Below are positions 19,156 through 29,500 of a stretch of DNA of 64,000 bases, in pieces. Numbering within the stretch: position 1 is the first letter of the stretch; each line of letters starts with the position of its first letter. The notes below the pieces were generated by a model. It made no database searches, was not told the origin of the DNA, and worked only from the letters and a program-made list of their open reading frames with translations. The stretch spans positions 372,001 through 436,000 of the forward strand of contig JAVLUZ010000548.1 of NCBI GenBank assembly GCA_036768485.1, read 5' to 3'. The position numbers and the translations under genes are program-made. The stretch comes from Mermis nigrescens. Its lineage: Eukaryota; Nematoda; Enoplea; Mermithida; Mermithidae.

Positions 19156-19517
19156 TATACCATACCTGGGCGTGGGGGTTAGGGGGTATGCACCCCCCGA
19201 GAAACCAAAATAACCCCCCAGAAATCAAAATACCCCACAGATTTCAATTTTTGAAAATTTTTTTCCGTTTTTTCCATTTTCCGATGCCAATGGATAGTGC
19301 TCGATGAGAAACGTTGAAAAATGGTGTTTTTTCGCCATACCACCACTTTAAAGGCCATTTTTTGACCTTTGAAAAAATCTTGCACCCCCAGAACTTTGGT
19401 GCCAGAAATACCCCAGAATTCGGTAGACCCCCTTCAACTCGATATACCCCCAGAATTGAATTATCGGCATATTTCTTGAGATATTTGCCAGTTTACACCA
19501 CTTAGATGCCCACCTAA
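19156..19517 (-). repeat. Short-TIR MITE family M-GGG, copy 4 (reverse)
   Basis: Reverse copy beginning CATACCTGGGCGTGGGGGTT and ending near GATGCCCACCTAAGG, with TGGATAGTGCTCGATGAGAA and CGCCATACCACCACTTTAAA. Slightly longer than the other copies because of extra CCCCAGAA blocks on its right side. Confidence 0.7.
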
Positions 19518-19741
19518 GGTCAGTATGTGCCTGACAAATAGACAGGCCTGTTTCATTGACCTCGAAACGTTCGATAATAACAAGACGAAGCAGTAACAGC
19601 GAACGTAGAAAGTAATTTTCGACTTAACTACAAAATCCATTCTTCGAAATTCGAAAAAAGGTAAATTAAGGCAGTTCTATATCTCTTATGTACGTCATCA
19701 ATTAGCTAAGTTTTCATGAAAAACAAAAATCATTAACAAAT

Positions 19742-20052
19742 CTAATCGAAAGGCGGCTGATTATTTGTCCTTTGTATTGATTTAGTACACATCGACGAAA
19801 CAGGCATCATTCTGTGCGCTAACAGTAGACTGGTCACTTCAGCTTCATCGACAAATTTCAATGAGTCCAAATTGCTGTGCAAAGAAGTTTGAGGACAGTA
19901 TAGAACATTTTCGAGCTCATTCTCTTGTCCATCATTCAATTTTTCCTGATTTGAACGACCAGATGAATCGGCTAAAATGTCAATTTCATTCGCTACTTCC
20001 GAAACGGGGAACAAAAAATATCTGCTATCCTTTTTTGCTAATGGTGATCGAT
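19742..20052 (-). CDS. Possible terminal coding exon of an unidentified gene
   Basis: On the minus strand, an acceptor AATATTTAG ending at 20053 precedes an open frame of about 102 residues to a TAG at 19742. The composition is hydrophilic and non-repetitive (DILADSSGRSNQEKLNDGQE, SLKFVDEAEVTSLLLAHRMM), unlike surrounding chance frames. A possible upstream exon, 20169-20399, could join through a donor GTAAAA just after 20169 with compatible phase, giving a ~115-bp intron. That upstream frame is hydrophobic and less convincing, and it ends abruptly where a DNA element begins at 20399. I recognise no domain and found no AATAAA close downstream. Confidence 0.25.
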
Positions 20053-20398
20053 CTAAATATTACATCTAAAATTATGCACTAGAAATAGAACACGATTTAG
20101 TATAAAAGGCTAATAAACTACGATGTCAGCTTTAAGAAGAGCAGGTTATTGTGTTACTCATTTTTTACGCATGAACAAGCCAAGGAGCATTGAATTATGC
20201 AGAATGCATGCTAGTTTTGATATTACAAGAGCATGCATTTGGCGATTGTACCAAGTCACACCAAAATACCGAAATATTGAAATGTATGGATCCTCTTTCA
20301 CCACTATGAATTTGCCAAACATGCAAAGCATTTGCCAACTGATAACCAGACATGCACGAAGGGGTAGGTGGTTTGGAATGTCTAGACCGTAGGTGCAC

Positions 20399-21048
20399 AG
20401 CATGGCCGATCTAAGGGGTCAAGAAATGAATTCTTTTGGGCCAAAATGACCTCAAAAACTGGTATATGCGCTAAAATAGCGTTAAAACGATGTTATAACA
20501 GTTTCTGGTCAATTGGAAACCTGCTTTTGAAATAATTTTCAATTTTCATCCGTTTCTCGCCTGCCTTTTGCCTCACTTTCCCGAGAAAAGCTTTCATTTT
20601 TCCATTTTAGGGGTCTAGACCGCAAACGCATAAGTGGTCTAGACCCCCAGAATGGAGAAATGGAAAATTTTCAGGGGAAAATGACGCCAAATGTAGGTCA
20701 AAAAAGCTGTGTGATAAGCATAGGTGGGCAACGCCTAAATTCTGGGAGGGTGCAAGATGTTTTAAAGGTCGAAAAATGGTCTTAAAAAGTGGTATGGTGA
20801 AGAAAAACCCATGTTTAAACGTTTCTCATCGAGTACTAGCGAAAACACAAACAAAATTTTCAAAAATTGAATTCTGGGGGGGTATGTTGGTTCTGAGGGA
20901 AGCGGTTTTCGGCCTTCCACGCCCACGTATGTAAGGTAGTTTTAAAGCGATTTTATCGCTTGTACCCGTTTTTGAGGTTACTTTGGCTCAAAAACTCACT
21001 TTTTGACCCCCTCCCCCGAATGGCTGATCCCCCCAGATCGGCCATGCT
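20399..21048. mobile_element. 650-bp DNA element with TIR AGCATGGCCGATCT
   Basis: The 14-bp ends are inverted (20399-20412 and 21035-21048). Subterminal sequence is also inverted: TTGGGCCAAAATGACCTCAAAAAC on the left against GTTTTTGAGGTTACTTTGGC on the right. The element carries a nested M-GGG copy at 20718-20935 and a GGGTCTAGACC...GGTCTAGACCC palindrome at about 20610-20655. No transposase. Related diverged sequence is seen around 37080-37330, 37840-38000, 39277-39360 and 42110-42260. Confidence 0.65.
20718..20935 (+). repeat. Short-TIR MITE family M-GGG, copy 5 (nested)
   Basis: Begins GCATAGGTGGGCAACGCC and ends CCACGCCCACGTATG, giving an 11-bp terminal inverted repeat with one mismatch (CATAGGTGGGC / GCCCACGTATG). 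Inserted in the element above. Confidence 0.75.
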
Positions 21049-21151
21049 ATATCTTTACACTGATGACTACAGAATTAATTACAGCGAACCTTCTGTGAAA
21101 ATTTTTTTCTTCGTTTTTTTCGCTGTGAAAATTTCGCTGTGAAACTGATTT

Positions 21152-23262
21152 AAAGCATGGGTGAAATAATTAAGAGGCAATCAACTGGGAGATTGCTTTG
21201 ATTTTGGTAAGGAACTAACTTATTGCAGTTTCTCTTATTATTTCCCTCATTTAAATTTTCATTGAGCCAGGATGGAAATCCATTTGAAATATAACGTAAT
21301 ACATGGACTAAACCATACATGTAACAGGAAAGATCCCTCCACGCAAAGTCGGACTTCCCTCCTGTCTCCCCAAAAGCTAGAAAATTTTTGAACCCCTCCC
21401 CCGGTTTTTCAGGAAACGCCATTCTCATGCCTTTAGTCTACATATCAGCCTTTGTATGCAATGGCTTTACATTCCAACTCATTGAAAAATAAAATTAGGC
21501 ATACATGATGCAGAGAGAAATTGAATTTAACTCCTTACCAAAATTTCAATTTGTTTACCATGGGATGTTTCTGTTTCACCCATAATTCTGTTGAATTATT
21601 TTTAGTCCATGTTTTATTGTAATTTATTATAATTCAATTATATTATTTGTAATTATAATTTTTAAAACGTTTATTATCAACATAATTATTACTTTTTCCA
21701 CAATTATTATTACTAAAGTTATTAAAAATAATAATATTATTATTATAATAATTATATTGTTACTATTAAGACAAGTCATCTGGAGTGGAGTTAAAGCATG
21801 GGCGAAATAATTACCAGGCAATCAACTGGGAGATTACTTTGATTTTGGTAAGAACCAACTTATTGCAGTTTCTCCAATTATTTACCTCATTTAAATTTTC
21901 AGTGAGTCAGAATGTAAACCCATTTCAAATATAACGTAATACATGGACTAAACCATACATGTAACAGGAAAGATCCCTCCATGCAAAGTTGGACTTCCCT
22001 CCTGTCCCCCCCAAAGCTAGAAAATTTTTGAACCCCTCCTCCGGTTTTTCAGGAAACGCCATTCTCATGCCTTTAGTCTACATATCAGCCATTGTATGCA
22101 ATGGCTTTACATTCCAACTCATTGAAAAATAAAATTACGCAGACGTGCGGAGAGAAATCGAATTTAACTTTTTACCAAAATTTCAACTTGTTTACCAAGG
22201 GCAGCATTTCTGTTTCACACATGGTTCTGTTAAATTATTTTTTTGTCCGAGTTTTATTGTGATTTATTAAAATTCACTAATATTATTTCTAATTATAATT
22301 TTTAAAACTTTTATTATTAATACAATTATTACTCTTTCCACTATTATTATTTCTAAAATAATTAAAAATAATAATATTATTATTATTAATTATTATTATA
22401 ATAATTATATTATTATATTGTTACTATTAAGACAAGTCGTCTGGAGTGAAGTTAAAGGATGGGCGAAATAATTACGAGGCAATCAAGTGGGAGATTACTT
22501 TGATTTTGGTTTGGAACTAACTTATTGCACTTTCTCTTATTATTTTCTCCTCATTTAAACTTTCAGTGAGTCAGAATGTAGACCCATTTCAAATGTCACG
22601 TAATACATGGACTAAACCATACATGTAACAGGAAAGATCCCTCCACGCAAAGTCGGACTTCCCTCCTGTCCTTCCAAAAGCTAGAAAATTTTTGACCCGA
22701 TCCCCCGATTTTTCAGGAAACGCCATTCTCATGCCTTTAGTCTACATATCAGCCTTTTTATGCAATGGCTTTACATTCTGACTCATTGAAAAACAAACTT
22801 ATGCAGACATACGGAGAGAAATTGAATTTAACTCTTTACCAAAATTTCAATTTGTTTACCATGGGCTGCATTTCTGTTTCACCCATGGTTCTGTTGAATT
22901 ATTTTTTGTCCATGTTTTATTGTGATTTATTATAATTCAATTATATTATTTGTAATTATAATTTTTAAAACGTGTTTTATTAATATGATTATTACTTTTT
23001 CCACTATTATTATTATTACTAAAATTATTTAAAATGATAATATCATTATTATTAATTATTATTATAATAATTGAATTGTTACCATTAAGACAAGTCATCT
23101 GGAGTGAAGTTAAAGCATGGGCGAAATAATTACGAGGCAATCAACTGGGAGATTACCTTGACTTTGGTAAGGAACTAACTTATTGCAGTTTCTTTTATTA
23201 TTTACCTCATTTAAATTTTCAGTGAGTCAGGATGGAAATCCATTTCAAATATAACGTAGCTG
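21152..23262. repeat. Tandem array of 641-661-bp units (3.2 copies)
   Basis: Units start with AAAGCATGGGYGAAATAATTA at 21152, 21793, 22454 and 23112. Each unit has a unique half (CATGTAACAGGAAAGATCCC, CAGGAAACGCCATTCTCATG) and an AT-only half (TTATTATTAATAATATTATT) before the next boundary (AAGACAAGTCATCTGGAGTG). The last copy stops after ~150 bp at GAAATATAACGTA. The short frames inside are not genes. Confidence 0.9.
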
Positions 23263-23280
23263 GAACGAAATATAAATTGA

Positions 23281-23286
23281 TTTATT
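23281..23286 (-). promoter_or_regulatory. Poly(A) signal AATAAA of the bestrophin gene
   Basis: Reverse complement of TTTATT, 54 bases past the TAA stop at 23340; a second AATCAATAAATC context supports it. Confidence 0.6.
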
Positions 23287-23339
23287 GATTAATGAAAATA
23301 AAAATTAGTAGTAAACACTTAGACAAATATTTTAAAAAA

Positions 23340-23571
23340 TTACGGGAATGTTAAGTATATCAAGTTATACTCGTAGATATGAATTTCGATTTTTAAGTTG
23401 TTACCATATGCAAGACAATTTTCTTGTCTGGTTTGCGAACTGAGGGGTTGATCAGATGAAAGTGAATTTTGTCTGACACAGCCACTACTTTTTCTCTTTT
23501 TCAGACCATCCATTGTTAGCACGGAGACTTTTGACTGACAAGTCTTCATATCCGACTCGTTTTGGAGCGTG
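23340..23571 (-). CDS. Bestrophin terminal coding exon (variable tail)
   Basis: Acceptor ATTCTGCAG|C supplies the single base needed by the phase-2 end of exon 6. The frame then runs 76 codons ([32 protein letters not shown]) to a TAA, with AATAAA 54 bases later. Bestrophin tails are not conserved, so only phase, composition and the poly(A) signal support it. Confidence 0.6.
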
Positions 23572-26500
23572 CTGCAGAATTGTCATTAGTCGTACATGAG
23601 CAAATCAGAAAATGCGGTAGTCATTTTCACAAAAGTATATTCCTCTTAATTGACGTTAAGTGAGGCAAAGCTTGAAAAAATCTTTTAAAAGGAAAAGTAT
23701 TGCTTAGAAATATGCAAAAAAGATTGATACGAATAAATCAACTTTGATGCAGTCTGCTAACTAACGTTTGAAAAATTCCACTTATCTATTAAAAATTCTT
23801 AAACCATATTGACTCTGGCGCCACTTTATGCCACTTCTGTTACTGAGTTCTAACATAAAATTTTAGAGCAGAAAATGCAAAACATTGTTATTGCAGTAAA
23901 CTATATACTCCGTCATTCTTATTAAAGATAATTGTAATGAAAATTCAATCACAAAAAAATCACAAAAAGTTCCTACGCATATTTGTGCGCAAAACACCTC
24001 GCGGACATATCGGTACTGTTCAGGGTGGCTGTCCGTCCTATGTGGCCGTCCATCCAGCCTGGCCGCCCATTCAGGGTGGCCGTCCGTCCAGTCTGACCGT
24101 CCATTCAGGGTGGCCGTCTTCCTGTACGTTACATTTTTCCAGGGTGGCCGTCCGTCCTATGTGGACGCCCGTCCAGCCTGGCCGCCCTTCCAGGGTGCCC
24201 GCCCCAATTGGCTGGTCGGCCTGTCCGCTCTGTCACGTTTCTTCGATCGTCTCAATTCACCGACTGCTAAATTTTCCTAAGAATAAATTAGGTCATTTTT
24301 AGATTGTCCAAAATCCCGTTTCTCCGACCATTACAACTTGTTGTATGATAATTGCTTCTGTAAAAGATAGCTTAAGGGTGGTTCATACATTTGTTTTAGT
24401 GAGTAGCATAAAGAAATAGGGCTTATATGATGTATGAATCATTAGGCTACTAATCTGGCTTAACCAACAAACTCTTTGCTCACTTATTCATTTAAGTTGT
24501 GTGGGAGTGACATTTTTATGCAAAAATTACTCTGACACAATGAATGAGTTATTGTGAATAGTTGTAACAAATTTTGCCCAAAATCATTCTTGGTTTCAGG
24601 CAACCACCTCATACCAATATTAAAATGCTTGAATAACACTAAAAATATACTTTTTTGCTGACGGGAACATCCTCTGCACACGTTTCGCGTGACAATAGCA
24701 TGACGAAATTTTAAAAGAAGACGCACGAGGTACTTTCCTTATTGTGCTAGATGCATATAAATTAGGTATATTTTGTACAGCAGAGAATGCCAGTACCTTC
24801 ACGGTACTTGTTTGAGTAATATCCGATTAAATATTGTCACAATATTATGTAAAAATAAAAATTAAATATAGCATAGATGGACGGCCACTCTGGACAGTAT
24901 AAGTAAGTCATATTATTTGTGGACGGATGAGCGTCCAGCCTGGATGGAAGGCCAGGCTGGACGGGCGGCCACCCTGGAAAATTCACGCCCTAACTTTGCA
25001 CTCATACAGCATGGGACGGCTACCCTGGATGGACGGCCAGGCTGGACGGATGGTCAAGCTGGACGGGCGGCCACCCTGGACGGACGGTCATCCTGGACAC
25101 AATCAACATTTCATCCTGGACACGATCAACATTTCATCCTGGACACAATCAACATTTCATCCTGAACACAATCAACATATCCTGACTGAAAAGCCTACGA
25201 GCAGATGAGACGGGCTAACCTTTTCGTATGTCTGTTTTAAGTAAAAGTGTGACTTTCCTCAGATGATTTTTTTGCAGGCCAGGTTTACTTTAATTATAGA
25301 CCGATTCAATGAAATACTGAAAGCTTTTGATTAACGGCAGTCAAAAATTTCTTTTAAAAACGTCAGGCTTTTACGGAACAGCCTAAAAGATTTTACGGCT
25401 TTAGCAACGATACATAGAGATAGTTATTCTAGCACAGCCCAGTCTTTTGACGAAAATTCTAAAATTTTCGGCGCTACTCAATTCATTACAAAAAAGATGA
25501 GAAGCCTTTCATCGCATAATGCCTTATATAATGTAGTTTTTTGAAAAAATCCAACACCTACACACTTCGAGATGAAGAATGATTTTAAATAAAATTAGAC
25601 ACCGGTAAACGAGAAAAAGTGCTATCACACTTGAATTTCGAAGTCAAGAACTTTTTCGACGTTTTGAGGAAAAACTTCAAGTTAATTACAAGCTAAATTA
25701 CAAACTAAATAAAGAGTCATAAATGTAGCGAAGGGCTTAATCGCATCGCTACAAATTCTTCACAAAAATATGAACACATTTGGATAAAATATAATGTCCT
25801 TTTGAGAACGCTATGTTAAATCTGTGAAATCGAGAAGAATTAAACCAGTAGTAAAATTAAAGCTAACCTCAGAACGGCACTGGGTACATAAGGATGATTT
25901 TTTAGGCCAACTGATTCCTCCGTATGAGGTACATTCGCTTCAGGTTCATTCCAATGAATATCTCGTTTTAGAGGTGGAATTTTCATGCAATTATCGTCAA
26001 CAATGAAATACGACACCTATAACATTGACCTTATTGCAAAAACGAAAATGCTTCAATTCGTCAGCCTACAGCTTCACAAATTTGTGGCTTAAGCCAGGCT
26101 TAGACCCGTACGTCAAAAAACATATAAGCATCATTCAATTTTCTAGTCGATGTTCCAGCAATGGTAGTAGCTTCAAGCCTAGCGTAAGCCCGATTACACT
26201 GAAACCGGCTTAAGTCAGGCTTAAGCCTGGCCATGTACCCTTGAACACTGAAGCCAGGCTCTAATAGAATATGTATTTCACGAAAACTTGTGCATGAAAA
26301 CCTATTTTCAGCGCTCTAGGTAATGTTCACAAAAGTAGTTTTCAGGCAGCCTACTGAGAAACAATTTTGTGCAGTAAAACATCATATGTGTACCTATCAA
26401 TTACTATGCACAGAATAATGATTCGCGCTCCAGCTCAGACTGTTTTTGCAAGTCTGAATAATTTGAAAATTGTGATACATGCACAAGGTTTCGTGAAATA

Positions 26501-29500
26501 GATTTCAATTTTTATTATGACCGTGATAAAAAACACTTATATCGTCATTATTGTGTGATAATTTTGAAATGCATTTAAATCAATTCAATGTCGAATTTTT
26601 GGACACAGTCTTAGAAATATTATTGCTCTAAAGACAAATATTCTACTCAAACAACATGTTTATTTATTTGTCGTTTCCTTGGTTTATTTTTTTTACCTGC
26701 AAATTCCGGTCTATCATGTAATTGACTTCGAAATCATCATCATCTTCGCCTAACGGATTCATAATAGATTCGGCTACTTTTAACCAGCCCATATAAAAAA
26801 CAAACTGCAACAACGTAAATAGAGGAAAGTACATGTCGGTTTCACTGCCATCTTCATTAACTACAAGTTGAGTATTCGATTTGGACGGTACTAAATACTG
26901 TCGGCTGAACAAACATGCCAAGAAGTAACTGTACACGGCAATGGTTACTACCTGAAAACAATATTTTGTCACTGTTTATAGTTTTCAATAATTTTTTTCT
27001 TATAAAAACATTAATATTTGCTCAAATGAGAAATCTCATTTTCAAATTTAACAAATGTTTGATAAACCAGACAGTGTTTATCATTTAAAGCAATTTTTAT
27101 ATTTTCAGAGACGATGCACGACGACACGGGTACGGTCACATTTTTTAAAACGTATATCATTTTTGTTTATATCCGTATAAGCAGTGGCGGATCTCAAACT
27201 TTCATAGGGAACCCCAATTTTTTCCAGAACAGTCAAAAATAGGTCCAACCTGCTACCCGCGTGCAAAGTCGCCCTGAAATTGCTGTAGCTTAGACAAAAA
27301 CACGCTTACAGACAGACTTGAATTACTTCGTTAATTCCTATTTGTGCATTTGGAACAAGGCCTATTGAAGCATTTAATGCGAAGCGCAGAAAATTTTCAG
27401 AATTTAGGCCACAAAGACAGAAGAAAACTACAAAAGCGTGGCTTGCAGGCCGCCAAGAAAGTGAATTAATGTGAGAAATGCTATTATCCGGCCGAGAAAT
27501 CACGATGTTCGATGACCAAAAATCATCAAAAAGTACATATTCATCCATTATCTCGTCAACTATTTCGGGCCAATGGGGGAGGGGGGCCGCCCCCCTAAAT
27601 TCGCTTACGTTCATAAGATGTTCAGATTTCACACGTCCAAATTTTATTTCAAGATGCTCGCCTGAGTATAAACCAAAGGTACACTAATCCAGTCGTAACA
27701 AACCAGCGCCATTAAGTTGTTCCTCACTTGGAGCACCTCTTCAATCATTTTAACAAGTAGAGGGTCAGTGTCTATCATTGCTTCTTTTCTAGCTCTGGTC
27801 AACAACGAACAAGCCCATTGAAGGGGAATCCAAAATTTATGATGGGTTAAATCAGCGCACTCGTATTCCTCCATTTCTTCCTCTGAGAAGAAACCTGCTT
27901 CTACCAGATGACGAAGTGTGGGAAAACGCTTCCTGACCGCGCTGCTGATATCACGCAACACTAGAACCTAAAGGTAGATAATTGTAGCTAAATCTGGAAT
28001 TTGTTTAATATCAATTTTCTTTATTAATCTCGTAATTCGTTCCACTTATGTTCATGCACCTTTGATCTTAAATGCACGGTATGACTTCATTTTCATATAG
28101 GTACCTAGAATGGCCTTTGCTGTTTCATACTAATCGAAAAAATTTAGCTTAGTACGCATAGTGGAAAAAAGCGGAAAGCTTAGTCAACAGTATTATCTAG
28201 TCATCGTTCATTTTCATACCACACATAAGTGGTTAATATACAACAAGCAGAAATTCCACGGTGGGCGAGTCTCGAAAAATTTTTTCACATGTGTTTATGC
28301 ATAAAACCGATGGAACACGTCAAAAGACCTCTTTTTCGACGTTGAAAGCAACAAGTTTCCCAAAAATATAATGAAATTGAAGGATATATCATGAAAAAAT
28401 TGATGCTTCTTGAACCACAAATTGCTTAAATTTACACATTTTATAAGTTTGCTTGAAAAATTGAAAAAAATATTTTATGAGGGTAAGCAGCCATTCTCAA
28501 AGGCTAGAACTCCCAAGTCCTCAAAATGACATATGCTAAATGGGTTTCTTTGGTCTAAAAAGAGCAAATTACTCAATAACTCAGCCATAAAAATATTTGT
28601 ATGTAAATGCATTATAGACATATTGATATTAATTTGATTTGAAGTTTCAAAAATGAACCTTCATTTCTTTCATTTAGCTGCCTTGGCACCTATAACAAAA
28701 ACAAAAGCTCATCTTGCACAGTAGTCATCTGAAATTTTAAATGACTACTGATTATGATGAAGAAAGCTGATCTCATTGAGAAGAAAGTACATAGTTTGTT
28801 TGATATAAGTTTAGGCATACATTTTTTTGAATTTTCGCATACAGTAAGCCGACAGTTTGCGCTAGGATCAACTCAATGCATTTATCGCAATTATTGCATT
28901 TATCGTATTAACGGTGGAGAAATCTTCATTTAGCTCTTGAAAAATTACAAACATGCAAGTAAATTAATCAGCAGTTAGAATACGTCAAGCCATGAGAATG
29001 GTAGTTTTTATGCAAATAAGGTATACGTAAAATCTGATTCATTTGAGTACAAAAAGTTGCCATGTCAAAATCGCACTGAAGGTACATCTTTTTCATTTTG
29101 ATAATTACCCTTATAAAGCTGCATTTTATTGTAATTTTAGATTAAAATAATATTACAAGCACAGAAAATCGCTTCTCTGACCTTCTGAACAGTTCATTAA
29201 AAATGGATGCACATCCACAATTCGATTAGTTTCACGCAATTTAAGCGGAATAAATTTTACATTAGCAGGAAACAAAGCCGTAGCGAAATAACATGTAACA
29301 TGCTAAACTTAAAGATAATTAAATATAGATTTAACCGAATGCATTTATTTGCGGAAAAATGTTTCTGACAATTTTTTCAGTAACCAAGCTCCAGCTTGCC
29401 CTATTCATCTATTGTCCTAAACAATTATCAACCTGAGCTAAGTTTACGTAACGAGTAGCAGTTCGCCTGACCATCCGCCCTCTTTCATCTTGACCGTTGA

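Larger units (their letters stand above)
23578..25867 (-). other. Bestrophin intron 6 with an inverted pair of minisatellites
   Basis: No coding sequence. It contains the minisatellites at 24018-24212 and 24873-25090 and a 23-bp array at 25095-25182. 25240-25860 is ordinary AT-rich DNA. Confidence 0.6.

Noticed and set aside
20123..20392. 89-codon plus-strand frame preceded by TATAAAAGG
   Set aside because: TATAAAAGG ends only ~15 bases before the ATG, leaving no room for a normal transcription start; no family resemblance.
24917..25208. Trp/Gly/Arg-rich frames of 82-93 codons
   Set aside because: Artefacts of the minisatellite and the 23-bp array.
27306..27632. 108-codon minus-strand frame as a bestrophin exon
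   Set aside because: It has no family resemblance, and the exons on either side join in phase at conserved residues without it.
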